From contig NZ_FNKB01000001.1 in NCBI RefSeq assembly GCF_900102345.1, forward strand, positions 1,860,001 through 1,924,000: a stretch of 64,000 nt of DNA, in the 5' to 3' direction. This document shows, piece by piece, positions 25,038 through 34,451 of this stretch (positions within the stretch are counted from its first letter, which is position 1; each line of letters opens with the position of its first letter). Position numbers and translations under genes: made by a program. The stretch is from Leucobacter chromiiresistens. GTDB taxonomy: Bacteria > Actinomycetota > Actinomycetes > Actinomycetales > Microbacteriaceae. Under the pieces are notes generated by a model. The model saw only the letters and a list, made by a program, of their open reading frames with translations, was not told the DNA's origin and searched no databases.

Positions 25038-27160
25038 TGACCTCTTCCGAGAACGCCGCCCCCACCGAAACCGAGGGCGAGCGCATTACCTTCGCCGACC
25101 TGGGCCTCGCGCCCGAGGTTCTCCGCGCAGTGACGGATGTGGGATACGAAACGCCCTCCGCAATCCAGGCGGCCACGATCCCCACCCTCCTCGAGGGCGC
25201 AGACGTGGTCGGCCTCGCGCAGACCGGCACCGGCAAGACCGCTGCCTTCGCACTTCCGATCCTCTCCCGCATCACCCCCGGCCAGGGCGTGCCCCAGGCG
25301 CTCGTACTCGCACCGACCCGTGAGCTCGCGCTCCAGGTCTGCGAAGCCTTCGAAAGCTACGCCGCCCACCTGCCCGAGGTGCACCTCCTCCCCGTCTACG
25401 GCGGCCAGGCCTACGGCCAGCAGCTCTCGGCCCTGCGCCGCGGCGTGGACATCGTCGTCGGCACCCCCGGCCGCATCATGGACCACCTGAAGCGCGGCTC
25501 CCTCGACCTGACGCAGATCAAGTACCTCGTACTCGACGAGGCCGACGAGATGCTCAAGATGGGCTTCGCCGAGGACGTCGAGACGATCCTCGCCGATACG
25601 CCGCAGGAGAAGCAGGTCGCCCTCTTCTCGGCGACGATGCCCGCGCAGATCCGTCGCATCTCCCAGCAGTACCTCAACGATCCGCGCGAGATCAAGATCG
25701 CCGGCAAGACGCAGACGAGCTCGACGATCACGCAGCGCTACAACGTCGTGTCGTACACGCAGAAGCTCGACGCGCTGACCCGCATCCTCGAGGTCGAGGA
25801 CTTCGACGCGATGATCGTGTTCACGCGCACCCGCGGCGATTCCGAGCAGGTCGCCGAGAAGCTGCGCGCGCGGGGCTACTCCGCCGCCGCCATCAACGGC
25901 GACATTCCGCAGGCGCAGCGCGAGCGCACCGTGCAGTCGCTGAAGGACGGCAAGCTCGACATCCTCGTCGCCACCGACGTCGCCGCCCGCGGCCTCGACG
26001 TGGAGCGCATCAGCCACGTGCTCAACTACGACCTCCCCATCGACACCGAGTCGTACGTGCACCGCATCGGCCGCACCGGCCGCGCAGGGCGCACCGGCGA
26101 CGCGATCAGCTTCGTCACGCCGCGCGAGCAGCGCCTGCTCAAGGCGATCGAGAAGGCGACCAAGCAGCCGCTCACCCAGATGCCGCTGCCGCAGATCGAC
26201 GAGGTCAACGCGACGCGCCTCTCGCGCTTCGACGACGCCATCACCGCCGCGCTCGGCGAGACGCGGCGCATCGACGGCTTCCGCGACATCATCGCCCACT
26301 ACGTGCGCCACCACGACGTGCCCGAGACCGATGTGGCCGCGGCGCTCGCCGTGGTCGCGCAGGGCGACACCCCGCTGCTGCTGACGGAGGACGACGACCG
26401 CAAGTTCGAGCGCGATCGCAAGCAGGCGGCCCGCTTCCTCGAGGACTCGGCGAGCGGACGCGGCGATCGGCCGGCGCGCGAGGATCGCGGACCCCGCCAG
26501 CGGCGCGACGATTTGCGCATGTACCGCATCGAGGTCGGCCGCCGCCAGAACGTGCAGCCCGGCCAGATCATCGGCGCGATCGCGAACGAGGGCGGGCTGA
26601 CGCGCGACGACTTCGGCCGCATCCAGGTGCGCGACGACTTCTCGCTCGTCGAGCTGCCCGCGAAGCTCTCGGCCGAGACCGTTGCACGACTGGAGGACAC
26701 GCACATCGGCGGCAAGGCGATCCGTCTGCGCGAGGACAACGGCCCGAGCCCCCGCGGCAAGGGCTTCGACGACCGGGGCGACCGCGGCGGACGCGGCGGC
26801 CGCGGCGGCTACGATCGCGACGACCGGGGCGGCCGCGGCGGATACAACGGCGGCGACCGGGGCGGGCGCGGCGGCTACGACCGCGACGATCGTGGAAGCC
26901 GCGGCGGGTACGGCGGTGGACGCGACGACCGGGGCGGCCGCGGCGGCTACGGCGCCGGTCGTGACGACCGCGGTTCGCGCGGCGGGTACGGCGGCGGTCG
27001 GGATGACCGCGGCGGCCGCGGCGGGTACGACCGCGACGACCGCGGCGGGCGCGGCGGCTACGGCGGCGGTCGCGATGACCGCGGCGGCCGCGGCGGCTAC
27101 GACGGCGGGCGCGATTCCGGTTCCGACCGGGCCGACGGCAAGCGCAAGCCGCGCTGGTAG
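25037..27160 (+). CDS. DEAD-box ATP-dependent RNA helicase with RGG-rich tail
   Basis: RNA helicase of 707 aa, DeaD/CsdA type, unwinding structured RNA in ribosome assembly and mRNA turnover. RecA1 has the Q-motif region, Walker A AQTGTGKT, DEAD in VLDEADEML and SAT in LFSATMP. RecA2 ends with HRIGRTGRAGRTG. A DbpA/CsdA-like RNA-binding domain (YRIEVGRRQNVQPGQIIGAI) follows at ~500-570. The last ~120 residues are Gly/Arg/Asp/Tyr repeats of the type DRGGRGGY, a disordered RNA-binding tail. ATG 25037 is favoured over 25034 from the -10 spacing. The repetitive tail DNA makes length variation likely. Confidence 0.93.
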   Translation: MTSSENAAPTETEGERITFADLGLAPEVLRAVTDVGYETPSAIQAATIPTLLEGADVVGLAQTGTGKTAAFALPILSRITPGQGVPQALVLAPTRELALQVCEAFESYAAHLPEVHLLPVYGGQAYGQQLSALRRGVDIVVGTPGRIMDHLKRGSLDLTQIKYLVLDEADEMLKMGFAEDVETILADTPQEKQVALFSATMPAQIRRISQQYLNDPREIKIAGKTQTSSTITQRYNVVSYTQKLDALTRILEVEDFDAMIVFTRTRGDSEQVAEKLRARGYSAAAINGDIPQAQRERTVQSLKDGKLDILVATDVAARGLDVERISHVLNYDLPIDTESYVHRIGRTGRAGRTGDAISFVTPREQRLLKAIEKATKQPLTQMPLPQIDEVNATRLSRFDDAITAALGETRRIDGFRDIIAHYVRHHDVPETDVAAALAVVAQGDTPLLLTEDDDRKFERDRKQAARFLEDSASGRGDRPAREDRGPRQRRDDLRMYRIEVGRRQNVQPGQIIGAIANEGGLTRDDFGRIQVRDDFSLVELPAKLSAETVARLEDTHIGGKAIRLREDNGPSPRGKGFDDRGDRGGRGGRGGYDRDDRGGRGGYNGGDRGGRGGYDRDDRGSRGGYGGGRDDRGGRGGYGAGRDDRGSRGGYGGGRDDRGGRGGYDRDDRGGRGGYGGGRDDRGGRGGYDGGRDSGSDRADGKRKPRW

Positions 27161-27253
27161 CACGCGCGCCGCGTCGGTAGCGCGGGCGCCGCGCCGGTAG
27201 CGCCGGCGCCGGCGGCCTTGCGCGGCCCTGCACGGCCCTGCGCCGACGCACCC

Positions 27254-27315
27254 ATCGCACCCCTGCCTCACCGGTGCACACGTAATTCACGTGTGCGCCC
27301 GCGAGACAGGGGTGC
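27254..27315. repeat. 62-bp dispersed imperfect palindrome, copy A
   Basis: The outer arms GCACCCCTGCCTC and GAGACAGGGGTGC pair at 12 of 13 positions; an inner dyad is GCACACGT-AATTC-ACGTGTGC. Related 62-bp elements occur at 43804, 54807 and 54988, all intergenic. This one lies between the convergent helicase and aldehyde dehydrogenase genes. Confidence 0.75.
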
Positions 27316-27367
27316 AGTGGTGCGAGGAAGCAGCGTGCGCGCGTGCCGAGCGGCGCCCGCGCACGCG

Positions 27368-27393
27368 CGAGCGGCGCCCGCGGGCGCCGCTCG
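27368..27393 (-). terminator. Perfect 26-bp GC palindrome after the aldehyde dehydrogenase gene
   Basis: CGAGCGGCGCCCG is followed directly by its reverse complement CGGGCGCCGCTCG, 2 bp past the dehydrogenase stop. Probable terminator hairpin; no U-tract. Confidence 0.6.
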
Positions 27394-27395
27394 GC

Positions 27396-28808
27396 TCAGC
27401 CGCTGATGACGTGCGGCTCCGCGACGGCCTTCAGGCCGGCGACGCCGAACTCCCGGCCGTACCCCGACTGCTTGGCGCCGCCGAACGGAATCATCGGGTG
27501 CAGGCCGCCGTGCGAGTTGATCCAGGTGGTGCCCGCCTGCATGCGCGCCGCCACCTCGAGGGCGCCGGCGCGATCCGACGACCAGACCGAGGAGCCGAGG
27601 CCGAACTCGAGCTCGTTCGCGAGCCGCACGACCTCGTCGAGGTCGGAGTAGCGGATGATGGGCAGCGCCGGCCCGAACTGCTCCTCGACCACGAGATCGT
27701 TGTGCGGATCGATATCGGCGATGAGCGTCGTCGGATAGAAGTTGCCGACCGCCTCGCGATCGGGATCGCCTCCGAGCACCACGCGGGCGCCCGACGCCTT
27801 CGCGGCCTCGACCAGGCGGTCGACCTCGTCGAACTGCGCGCGGTTCTGCAGCGGCCCGAGCACGTTCTTCTCGTCGAGCCCGACGCCCATCGGCACCTGC
27901 GACGCGAACTTCGCCAGCTCGTCGACCACGGCGTCGTAGACGGCGTCGTGCACGTACAAGCGCTTCAGCGCCGCACAGGTCTGGCCGGTGTTGATGAATG
28001 CGCCCCAGAAGAGATCCTCGGCGATCGCCGCCGGGTCGACATCGGGCAGCACGATGCCGGCGTCGTTGCCGCCGAGCTCCAGCGTGAGGCGTGCGACGTT
28101 CGCCGCCGAGGCCTCGATGATGCGCTTGCCCACGGGCGTCGAGCCCGTGAACATGATCTTGCTGATCTTCGGGCTCCGCGTGAGCGCGTCGCCGACGGTG
28201 CGGCCCGGGCCGGCGACGATGTTCAGCACGCCCTCGGGCAGCACCTGGTTCATCACGGCCACCAGTGCGAGCACCGACAGCGAGGTCGTCTCGGCGGGCT
28301 TGATGACGACCGTGTTGCCCATGCGCAGCGACGGGGCGATCTGCCAGATCGAGATCATCATCGGCCAGTTCCACGGGGAGATGGCGCCCACGACGCCGAG
28401 CGGCCGGTAGTGCATCTCGGCGTAGCCCGACTCGTCGTCGACGATCACCTCGACGGGAAGCGGCGTATCGGCCGCGGCCCGCGTCCAGGCGACGCACCCG
28501 CCGACCTCGAATCGGGCGTTCGGCCCGTTCAGCGGCTTGCCCTGCTCGCGCGAGAGCAGTTCGGCGAGCGCCTCCGACGACGCCTCGATCGCATCGGCGG
28601 CGCGGTGGAGGATCGCCTGGCGCTCCGCATCCGGCAGTGCCGCCCAGGCCGGCTGCGCTGCCTCCGCCCGATCGATGGCGGCGTCGAGCGCGTCGAGACC
28701 CTCGACGGGCGCGGTGCCGATCAGCGCGCCGGTCGCCGGGTCGAACACCTCTCGGGTCGTTCCGTGCGAGGGGGTGATGGCAGCGAGCAAGCTGTCGTAC
28801 GTGTTCAT
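27396..28808 (-). CDS. NAD(P)-dependent aldehyde dehydrogenase
   Basis: Aldehyde dehydrogenase of 470 aa. Catalytic residues visible are N147 (SPWNWPM), E244 (LELGGNDAG) and C278 (NTGQTCAALKR). GGAGG precedes ATG 28808. It is divergent from a GMC oxidoreductase gene with a 189-bp shared gap, so the pair may oxidise an alcohol to an aldehyde and then an acid. Substrate is not determined; it is a candidate for oxidising aldehydes made by the phospho-lyase elsewhere in the window. Confidence 0.9.
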   Translation of the reverse strand: MNTYDSLLAAITPSHGTTREVFDPATGALIGTAPVEGLDALDAAIDRAEAAQPAWAALPDAERQAILHRAADAIEASSEALAELLSREQGKPLNGPNARFEVGGCVAWTRAAADTPLPVEVIVDDESGYAEMHYRPLGVVGAISPWNWPMMISIWQIAPSLRMGNTVVIKPAETTSLSVLALVAVMNQVLPEGVLNIVAGPGRTVGDALTRSPKISKIMFTGSTPVGKRIIEASAANVARLTLELGGNDAGIVLPDVDPAAIAEDLFWGAFINTGQTCAALKRLYVHDAVYDAVVDELAKFASQVPMGVGLDEKNVLGPLQNRAQFDEVDRLVEAAKASGARVVLGGDPDREAVGNFYPTTLIADIDPHNDLVVEEQFGPALPIIRYSDLDEVVRLANELEFGLGSSVWSSDRAGALEVAARMQAGTTWINSHGGLHPMIPFGGAKQSGYGREFGVAGLKAVAEPHVISG

Positions 28809-28997
28809 GGAGCCTCCGCTTCGAGTCCGGTCAGTGCCTCCAGGCTAGGCGCGGGCCGGTGCCCCTGCTTGACTGCTGCCGCAGCGCACTTGACGATTCG
28901 GGCACAGCGCACGGCTGAGACTCGACGGCCGCGCAGCGCGGTGCCACGCTCGAGGGATCGGCGCGGCAACGCCGCCGCGCCCGGAGAGGAGTCGACG

Positions 28998-30566
28998 ATG
29001 CCAGTTCCGTCCGCCGAAGGATCCCCGCCCCGAAGCGTCATCGTGGTGGGTGCGGGCTCCGCCGGGTCCGTCGTGGCCCGTCGACTCGCCGACGCCGGTC
29101 TCGCCGTCACGGTGCTCGAAGCCGGAGGGGAGGACGGGAACCCCGCGATCCACGACCCCATGCGCATGGGGGAGCTGTGGCACAGCGCCGACGACTGGAA
29201 CTACTACACGACGCCGCAGCCGGGCGCGAACGGCCACCGCCTGCACCTGCCGCGCGGCAAGGTGCTCGGGGGATCGCACTCGCTCAACGCGATGATCTGG
29301 GTGCGCTGCTCGCCGCTCGACTTCGACCACTGGGCGTCGCTCGGCAACGAAGGCTGGGCGTGGGAGGACGTGCTGCCCGTGTACCGGTCGATCGAGCGCT
29401 TCGCGGGCCGGGGCGACGACCCGGAGCACCTCCGCGGCTCCGACGGGCCGCTCGACGTCACGGGCCGGTATCCGCTCGCCCCGATCCAGCAGTCCATCAT
29501 CGACGCCTCCGTGCAGGAGGGCCTCGTGCACAACCCCGACTACAACGGGGCCTCGCTCGAGGGCGTCTCCCAGCAGCAGATCACAGTGCGCGACGGCAAG
29601 CGGCTCAACACGTACATGGCGTACCTCAAGCCGGTGCGGGATCGCGTGACCGTCGAGGTGGGGTGCCACGTGCACGAGCTGCTGTTCGCCGAGGACGCGG
29701 CGTCTGAGCGGCCGCGCGTCGTGGGCGTGCGGTTCTCCCAGGACGGCGAGGTGCGGGAGCTGCGCGCCGACGAGGTGGTGCTCGCAGCCGGAGCCCTCGA
29801 CTCGCCCCGCGTGCTGCTGCGATCCGGTATCGGCCCGGCCGAGGAGCTGCGCGAGGTCGGCATCGCCCCGCGCGTCGACCTGCCGGGCGTGGGCAAGAAC
29901 CTGCACGACCACTACCTGTCGCCCGTGATCTTCGAGACCGAGCGGCCGGTCGGCCCGCCCGAGCCCGGCCGATCGGTGACGCAGACGCACCTCTTCTGGA
30001 AGAGCCGCGACGAGCTCGACCGGCCCGACACGCAGCCGATCAAATTCTCCGTTCCCATGTACGGCGACTTCCTCGAACCGCGCTCCGCAGACGGCTTCAC
30101 CTTCATGGCGGGGCTCGTAACGCCGAAGTCGCGCGGATCGCTCACCCTCTCGGGGCCCGACCCCGACGACCCCACGATCATCGATCTCGACGCCCTCGGG
30201 CACGACGACGACGTCGCATCGCTCGTGGCCTCGGTGCGGCAGTGCCGCCGCATCGGCCGGCAGCCGGCGCTCGCCGAGGCGTGGGGCGCCCGGGAGGTGT
30301 ACCCGGGGCCCGGGATCGGCGACGGCGACGACCTCGTCGACTACGTGCGCGAGACCGTGGCGACGTACCACCACCAGGTCGGCACCTGCAAGATGGGCGT
30401 CGACGAGCTCGCGGTCGTCTCTCCGCGGCTCGCAGTGCACGGCGTCGACGGCCTGCGCGTGATCGACGCCTCGATCATGCCGCGGGTGACGACCGGCAAC
30501 ACGAATGCGCCCGCCGTGCTGATCGGCGAACTCGGCGCCCGCTTCCTGCTGAACGGGGAGCGCTGA
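28998..30566 (+). CDS. GMC family FAD-dependent oxidoreductase (choline dehydrogenase-like)
   Basis: Flavoprotein of 522 aa oxidising an alcohol to an aldehyde. The N-terminal FAD motif is VIVVGAGSAGSVVARRL; GMC signature 1 lies around LPRGKVLGGSHSLNAMIWVR and signature 2 at GALDSPRVLLRSGIGPAE. The C-terminal catalytic region has YHHQVGTCKMG and the second FAD segment DASIMPRVTTGNTNAP. GGAGAGGAG precedes ATG 28998; the frame is open far upstream without start signals. The divergent ALDH gene probably encodes the next step. Confidence 0.9.
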   Translation: MPVPSAEGSPPRSVIVVGAGSAGSVVARRLADAGLAVTVLEAGGEDGNPAIHDPMRMGELWHSADDWNYYTTPQPGANGHRLHLPRGKVLGGSHSLNAMIWVRCSPLDFDHWASLGNEGWAWEDVLPVYRSIERFAGRGDDPEHLRGSDGPLDVTGRYPLAPIQQSIIDASVQEGLVHNPDYNGASLEGVSQQQITVRDGKRLNTYMAYLKPVRDRVTVEVGCHVHELLFAEDAASERPRVVGVRFSQDGEVRELRADEVVLAAGALDSPRVLLRSGIGPAEELREVGIAPRVDLPGVGKNLHDHYLSPVIFETERPVGPPEPGRSVTQTHLFWKSRDELDRPDTQPIKFSVPMYGDFLEPRSADGFTFMAGLVTPKSRGSLTLSGPDPDDPTIIDLDALGHDDDVASLVASVRQCRRIGRQPALAEAWGAREVYPGPGIGDGDDLVDYVRETVATYHHQVGTCKMGVDELAVVSPRLAVHGVDGLRVIDASIMPRVTTGNTNAPAVLIGELGARFLLNGER

Positions 30567-30644
30567 GCCCACGCCATCCGCTGCCGCTCCGTCGCCATCG
30601 CGGCGGGGCGGCCTCCCGACCACCGCGCCGAAGGCCGCACCGCG

Positions 30645-30950
30645 TCACCCCACGTCGAACGACTCCACCGGGAAGTCGATGACGGTCGCCCCTCCGGTCG
30701 CGTACCGGGGCACATCTTCGGCCACGGCCTGCCCCTCGGGTGAATCGAGCGCCGCCCGCAGCGCCTCGGCGTCGTCGAAGGTCGCCGCGAACACCGCGAA
30801 GTAGGGGGAGCGGTCGATGCCGATCGCGAACGAGATCTGCCGCACTCCCGGAAGCCGCGCGCACAGCGGCAGGTGGACGTCGCGGTAGTGCTGCTCGAAC
30901 GCGGCGCGGTCGGCGGGCTCGGGGTAGAGCACGAGCAGTCGCTGGGTCAT
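30645..30950 (-). CDS. EthD family protein
   Basis: Protein of 101 aa with the EthD pattern (LVLYPEPADRAAFEQHYRDVHLPLCARLPGV; ATFDDAEALRAALDSPEGQAVAEDV), a dimeric alpha/beta-barrel fold found beside degradation enzymes. It follows the amidohydrolase gene by 19 bp on the same strand and starts after AGAGGA. Its catalytic role is unknown. Confidence 0.82.
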   Translation of the reverse strand: MTQRLLVLYPEPADRAAFEQHYRDVHLPLCARLPGVRQISFAIGIDRSPYFAVFAATFDDAEALRAALDSPEGQAVAEDVPRYATGGATVIDFPVESFDVG

Positions 30951-30969
30951 GCGTCGATCCTCTCGTCGG

Positions 30970-32625
30970 TCACGCGGCGGAGGGGCGCGCGTAGACGCGG
31001 CGCCCGGCGAACCAGGTCTCGACGACGGCGGTGCGCACGAGCTCGTGCGCGGGGTGCGCGAACGGGTCGCGGTCGAGCAGCACGAAGTCGGCCGACCTGC
31101 CCGGCGTCAGCGCGCCGGTCTCATCGCCGAGTCCCATCGCCTCGGCGCCGTTGATCGTGAACGCCGCGATGGCCTCTGCGAGGGTGATCGCCTGCTCCGG
31201 CCACAGCGTCCCGGGGTAGTCGCCGCTCGGATCCTCGCGCGTCACCAGACCGTGGATGCCCTCCCAGGCGTTCGGCGAGGGGGAGACGGGCCAGTCGGAG
31301 CCGCCGGCGACCAGGGCTCCGGCGTCGATGAGCGCGCGGTTCGGCTGGATGCGGTCGGCGCGCTCGCGGGGCAGCACCTGGCGGATCGCCTCGACGATCG
31401 GGCCCGGCACCCAGATGAACGGCGAGATGTCGGCCGAGACTCCGAGCTGCGCGAAGCGCGGGATGTCGTCGGGGCGCACGAACTGCCCGTGCGCGATCTG
31501 GTACCGCGGCTCCGTGATGCCCGCCGAGCGCAGCTGCTCGACCGCGTTCAGCACGACGTGCACCGACGCATCGCCCGTGCAGTGGATCTTCGCCGAGAGC
31601 CCCGCATCGGCCACGCGTCGCAGCCAGTCGGCGAGCTCCTCGGGGTCGAGCAGCGTCTCGCCGTGGAAGTGGTCGCCGTGCGCGTCGTCGGGAAGGTAGG
31701 GCTCGAGGAAGGCGCCCGTCCGCGTGGGCGGCACGCCGTCGAGGAAGATCTTCACGAAGTCGGGGCGGTGGTGCTCGGTGCGGAAGCGCTCGCCGTCGAA
31801 GACGAGGTCGTCGCCGACCTCCGCGAACCCGAAGATCTCGTCGTTGATGAGCATCGAGCTCACGACCCACGCGTCGAGGTCGCCGTCGGCGTCGAGCGCG
31901 CGCAGCGCCTCCAGGATGTGGGTCGAGACCCCCGCGTCCTGAAACGCCGTGACCCCGAACGAGTTGAGGATCGCGACGCCTCGCCGAGCCGCCGCGCGCT
32001 CCTGGGCGGGGGTGAGCCCGCCCGCGGAGCTGTGCGCGCGTGCGACGGGGACCCCCGCGGCCTCGAGCAGCACACCGGTGAGCCGAGCGGGATCGGCCGC
32101 GTCGGTGAGCGCACCGGGGTGGCCCGCCGAGATGCCGGCGAGCTCGAGGGCGCGGCTGCTGACCCAGCGGTTGTGGTGCGAATCGTCGGAGAGCATCACG
32201 GGGCGCCCGCCGGCGGCGGCGTCGAGCCGTGCGAGCGCCGCCGCCGTGCTCACGTCGCCCAGGCGGTCGCTCGCCCAGGGGCCGCCCACAACCCACGCGC
32301 CCTCGGGGAGCCCCGCGGCGTGCTCGGCGACGGCGTCGATGATGCCGTCGAGGGAGGCGCCGATCGGAATGCGCAGCTCGAACAGATCCTCCTTGCCCGC
32401 GAGGAAGTGATGGTTGTGCACGTCGACGAGCCCGGGCATCACGAAGCCTCCGGCGAGGTCGCGCACCTCGGTCGACGGTCCCGCGAGCGCGAGCACCTCG
32501 GCGTCGCTGCCGACCGCGGCGATGCGGCCCCCCGACACCGCGATCGCCTCGGCCCACGGCCGCTCGGCGTCGACGGTGTAGATCCGGCCTCCGGTGAGCA
32601 CGAGTTCGGGCGTGGGCAGGGTCAT
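30970..32625 (-). CDS. YtcJ-type amidohydrolase
   Basis: Metal-dependent hydrolase of 551 aa in the amidohydrolase superfamily (amidohydro_3/YtcJ group). It has the metal motif GLVDVHNHHFLAG, the bridging-lysine region PDFVKIFLDGVPP, the histidines in KIHCTGDASVH and IAHGQFV, and the terminal Asp in AGGSDWPVSP. ATG 32625 follows GGAG. Cytoplasmic; hydrolyses an unknown amide or cyclic amide. Operonic with the EthD protein and divergent from an SDR gene. Confidence 0.88.
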   Translation of the reverse strand: MTLPTPELVLTGGRIYTVDAERPWAEAIAVSGGRIAAVGSDAEVLALAGPSTEVRDLAGGFVMPGLVDVHNHHFLAGKEDLFELRIPIGASLDGIIDAVAEHAAGLPEGAWVVGGPWASDRLGDVSTAAALARLDAAAGGRPVMLSDDSHHNRWVSSRALELAGISAGHPGALTDAADPARLTGVLLEAAGVPVARAHSSAGGLTPAQERAAARRGVAILNSFGVTAFQDAGVSTHILEALRALDADGDLDAWVVSSMLINDEIFGFAEVGDDLVFDGERFRTEHHRPDFVKIFLDGVPPTRTGAFLEPYLPDDAHGDHFHGETLLDPEELADWLRRVADAGLSAKIHCTGDASVHVVLNAVEQLRSAGITEPRYQIAHGQFVRPDDIPRFAQLGVSADISPFIWVPGPIVEAIRQVLPRERADRIQPNRALIDAGALVAGGSDWPVSPSPNAWEGIHGLVTREDPSGDYPGTLWPEQAITLAEAIAAFTINGAEAMGLGDETGALTPGRSADFVLLDRDPFAHPAHELVRTAVVETWFAGRRVYARPSAA

Positions 32626-32842
32626 CAGCGACTCCGTTTCGTCAGCGAAGGGCCCGCGGTGCGCGGCGCGGCGGGCCGTCGATGCCAGTCTCGCAGGCGG
32701 GCGCTCGCGGGCGTTGACCGTGCGCGCGGCGGTCTTGTGCGTGCGAGACTGATCGCGGCCGACGGGGCCGCCCCGGGTCAAGCTGGAGCGATCCGGCCGA
32801 CGCCTCGTGCCGGATCCACTCGATGCAGGAGGGATGGCGCGC

Positions 32843-33694
<852 letters not shown>

Positions 33695-33699
33695 TCGGC

Positions 33700-33750
33700 G
33701 CGGGGGTGCTGCGCCGATCGCCCGAGTCGGCACCGGCGCAGCACCCCCGC
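33700..33750. terminator. Strong bidirectional terminator between SDR and livF
   Basis: GCGGGGGTGCTGCGCCG (33700-33716) pairs perfectly over 17 bp with CGGCGCAGCACCCCCGC (33734-33750), exactly filling the gap between two convergent genes. Confidence 0.8.
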
Positions 33751-33755
33751 CTGTT

Positions 33756-34451
33756 TCACCCGCCCAGGTACGCCGATCGCAGCAGGTCCGCATCCTCAGC
33801 GAGCACGCCCGCCGGAGCCTGCGCGTGGCTGACCCGTCCGCTCGCGATCACCATCGCCTCATCGGCGATGCCGAGCGCGAGATGGGTGAACTGCTCGACG
33901 AGCAGCACACCCACGCCCGAGGCCGCGATCTGCTGGATCAGCGGCAGCAGCCGCATGAAGACGACGGGCGCCAGCCCGAGCGACATCTCGTCGATGAGCA
34001 GGAAGCTCGGCTTGGCCGCGAACGCCCGGGCGAGCACGACCATCTGCTGCTCCCCGCCCGAGAGCAGCACCGACTGCGCGTCGATGCGCTTCTCCAGCTC
34101 GGGGAACGCCGCGAGCACCTCGGCGAGGGCCGCCTCCGTCTTCGCGGTGAGCATGATGTTCTCGCGCACGGTGAGCGAGGGGAAGATCGCGCGCCCCTGC
34201 TCGATGTGGGCGATGCCGTCGCGCGAGCGCTGCACCCGGCTGCGCTTCGCGATCGACGCGTCGCCGAGCCGGATGTCGCCGGAGGCGTGGGGGATCACGC
34301 CCGACACCGATTCCAGCAGACTCGATTTGCCCGCACCGTTCGGCCCCACGAGCGCGAGGATCTCGCCCGGGCGCACGACGAGGTCGACGTTCGATACGAC
34401 CGGCCCGGCGCCCCGGTGCACCGTCACGTCTCGCAACTGCAGTTCAGTCAT
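33756..34451 (-). CDS. livF: Branched-chain amino acid-type ABC transporter ATP-binding protein (LivF)
   Basis: ABC ATPase of 231 aa. Walker A is GPNGAGKSS, the signature LSGGEQQMV and Walker B FLLIDEMSLGLAP, as in LivF. Its ATG overlaps the upstream livM-livG stop as ATGA, so it is translationally coupled. Last gene of the moaF-livK-livH-livMG-livF operon. The real substrate may not be a branched-chain amino acid. Confidence 0.9.
   Translation of the reverse strand: MTELQLRDVTVHRGAGPVVSNVDLVVRPGEILALVGPNGAGKSSLLESVSGVIPHASGDIRLGDASIAKRSRVQRSRDGIAHIEQGRAIFPSLTVRENIMLTAKTEAALAEVLAAFPELEKRIDAQSVLLSGGEQQMVVLARAFAAKPSFLLIDEMSLGLAPVVFMRLLPLIQQIAASGVGVLLVEQFTHLALGIADEAMVIASGRVSHAQAPAGVLAEDADLLRSAYLGG

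Noticed and set aside
24377..27271. 964-codon antisense frame over the helicase with Ala/Val-rich repeats
   Set aside because: The Ala/Val repeats are the complement of the RGG codons of the helicase tail, and the rest antisenses the helicase and hpaH.
27291..28997. Long in-frame upstream extension of the GMC oxidoreductase
   Set aside because: It antisenses a recognisable aldehyde dehydrogenase and lacks start signals; the GMC FAD motif begins just after ATG 28998.
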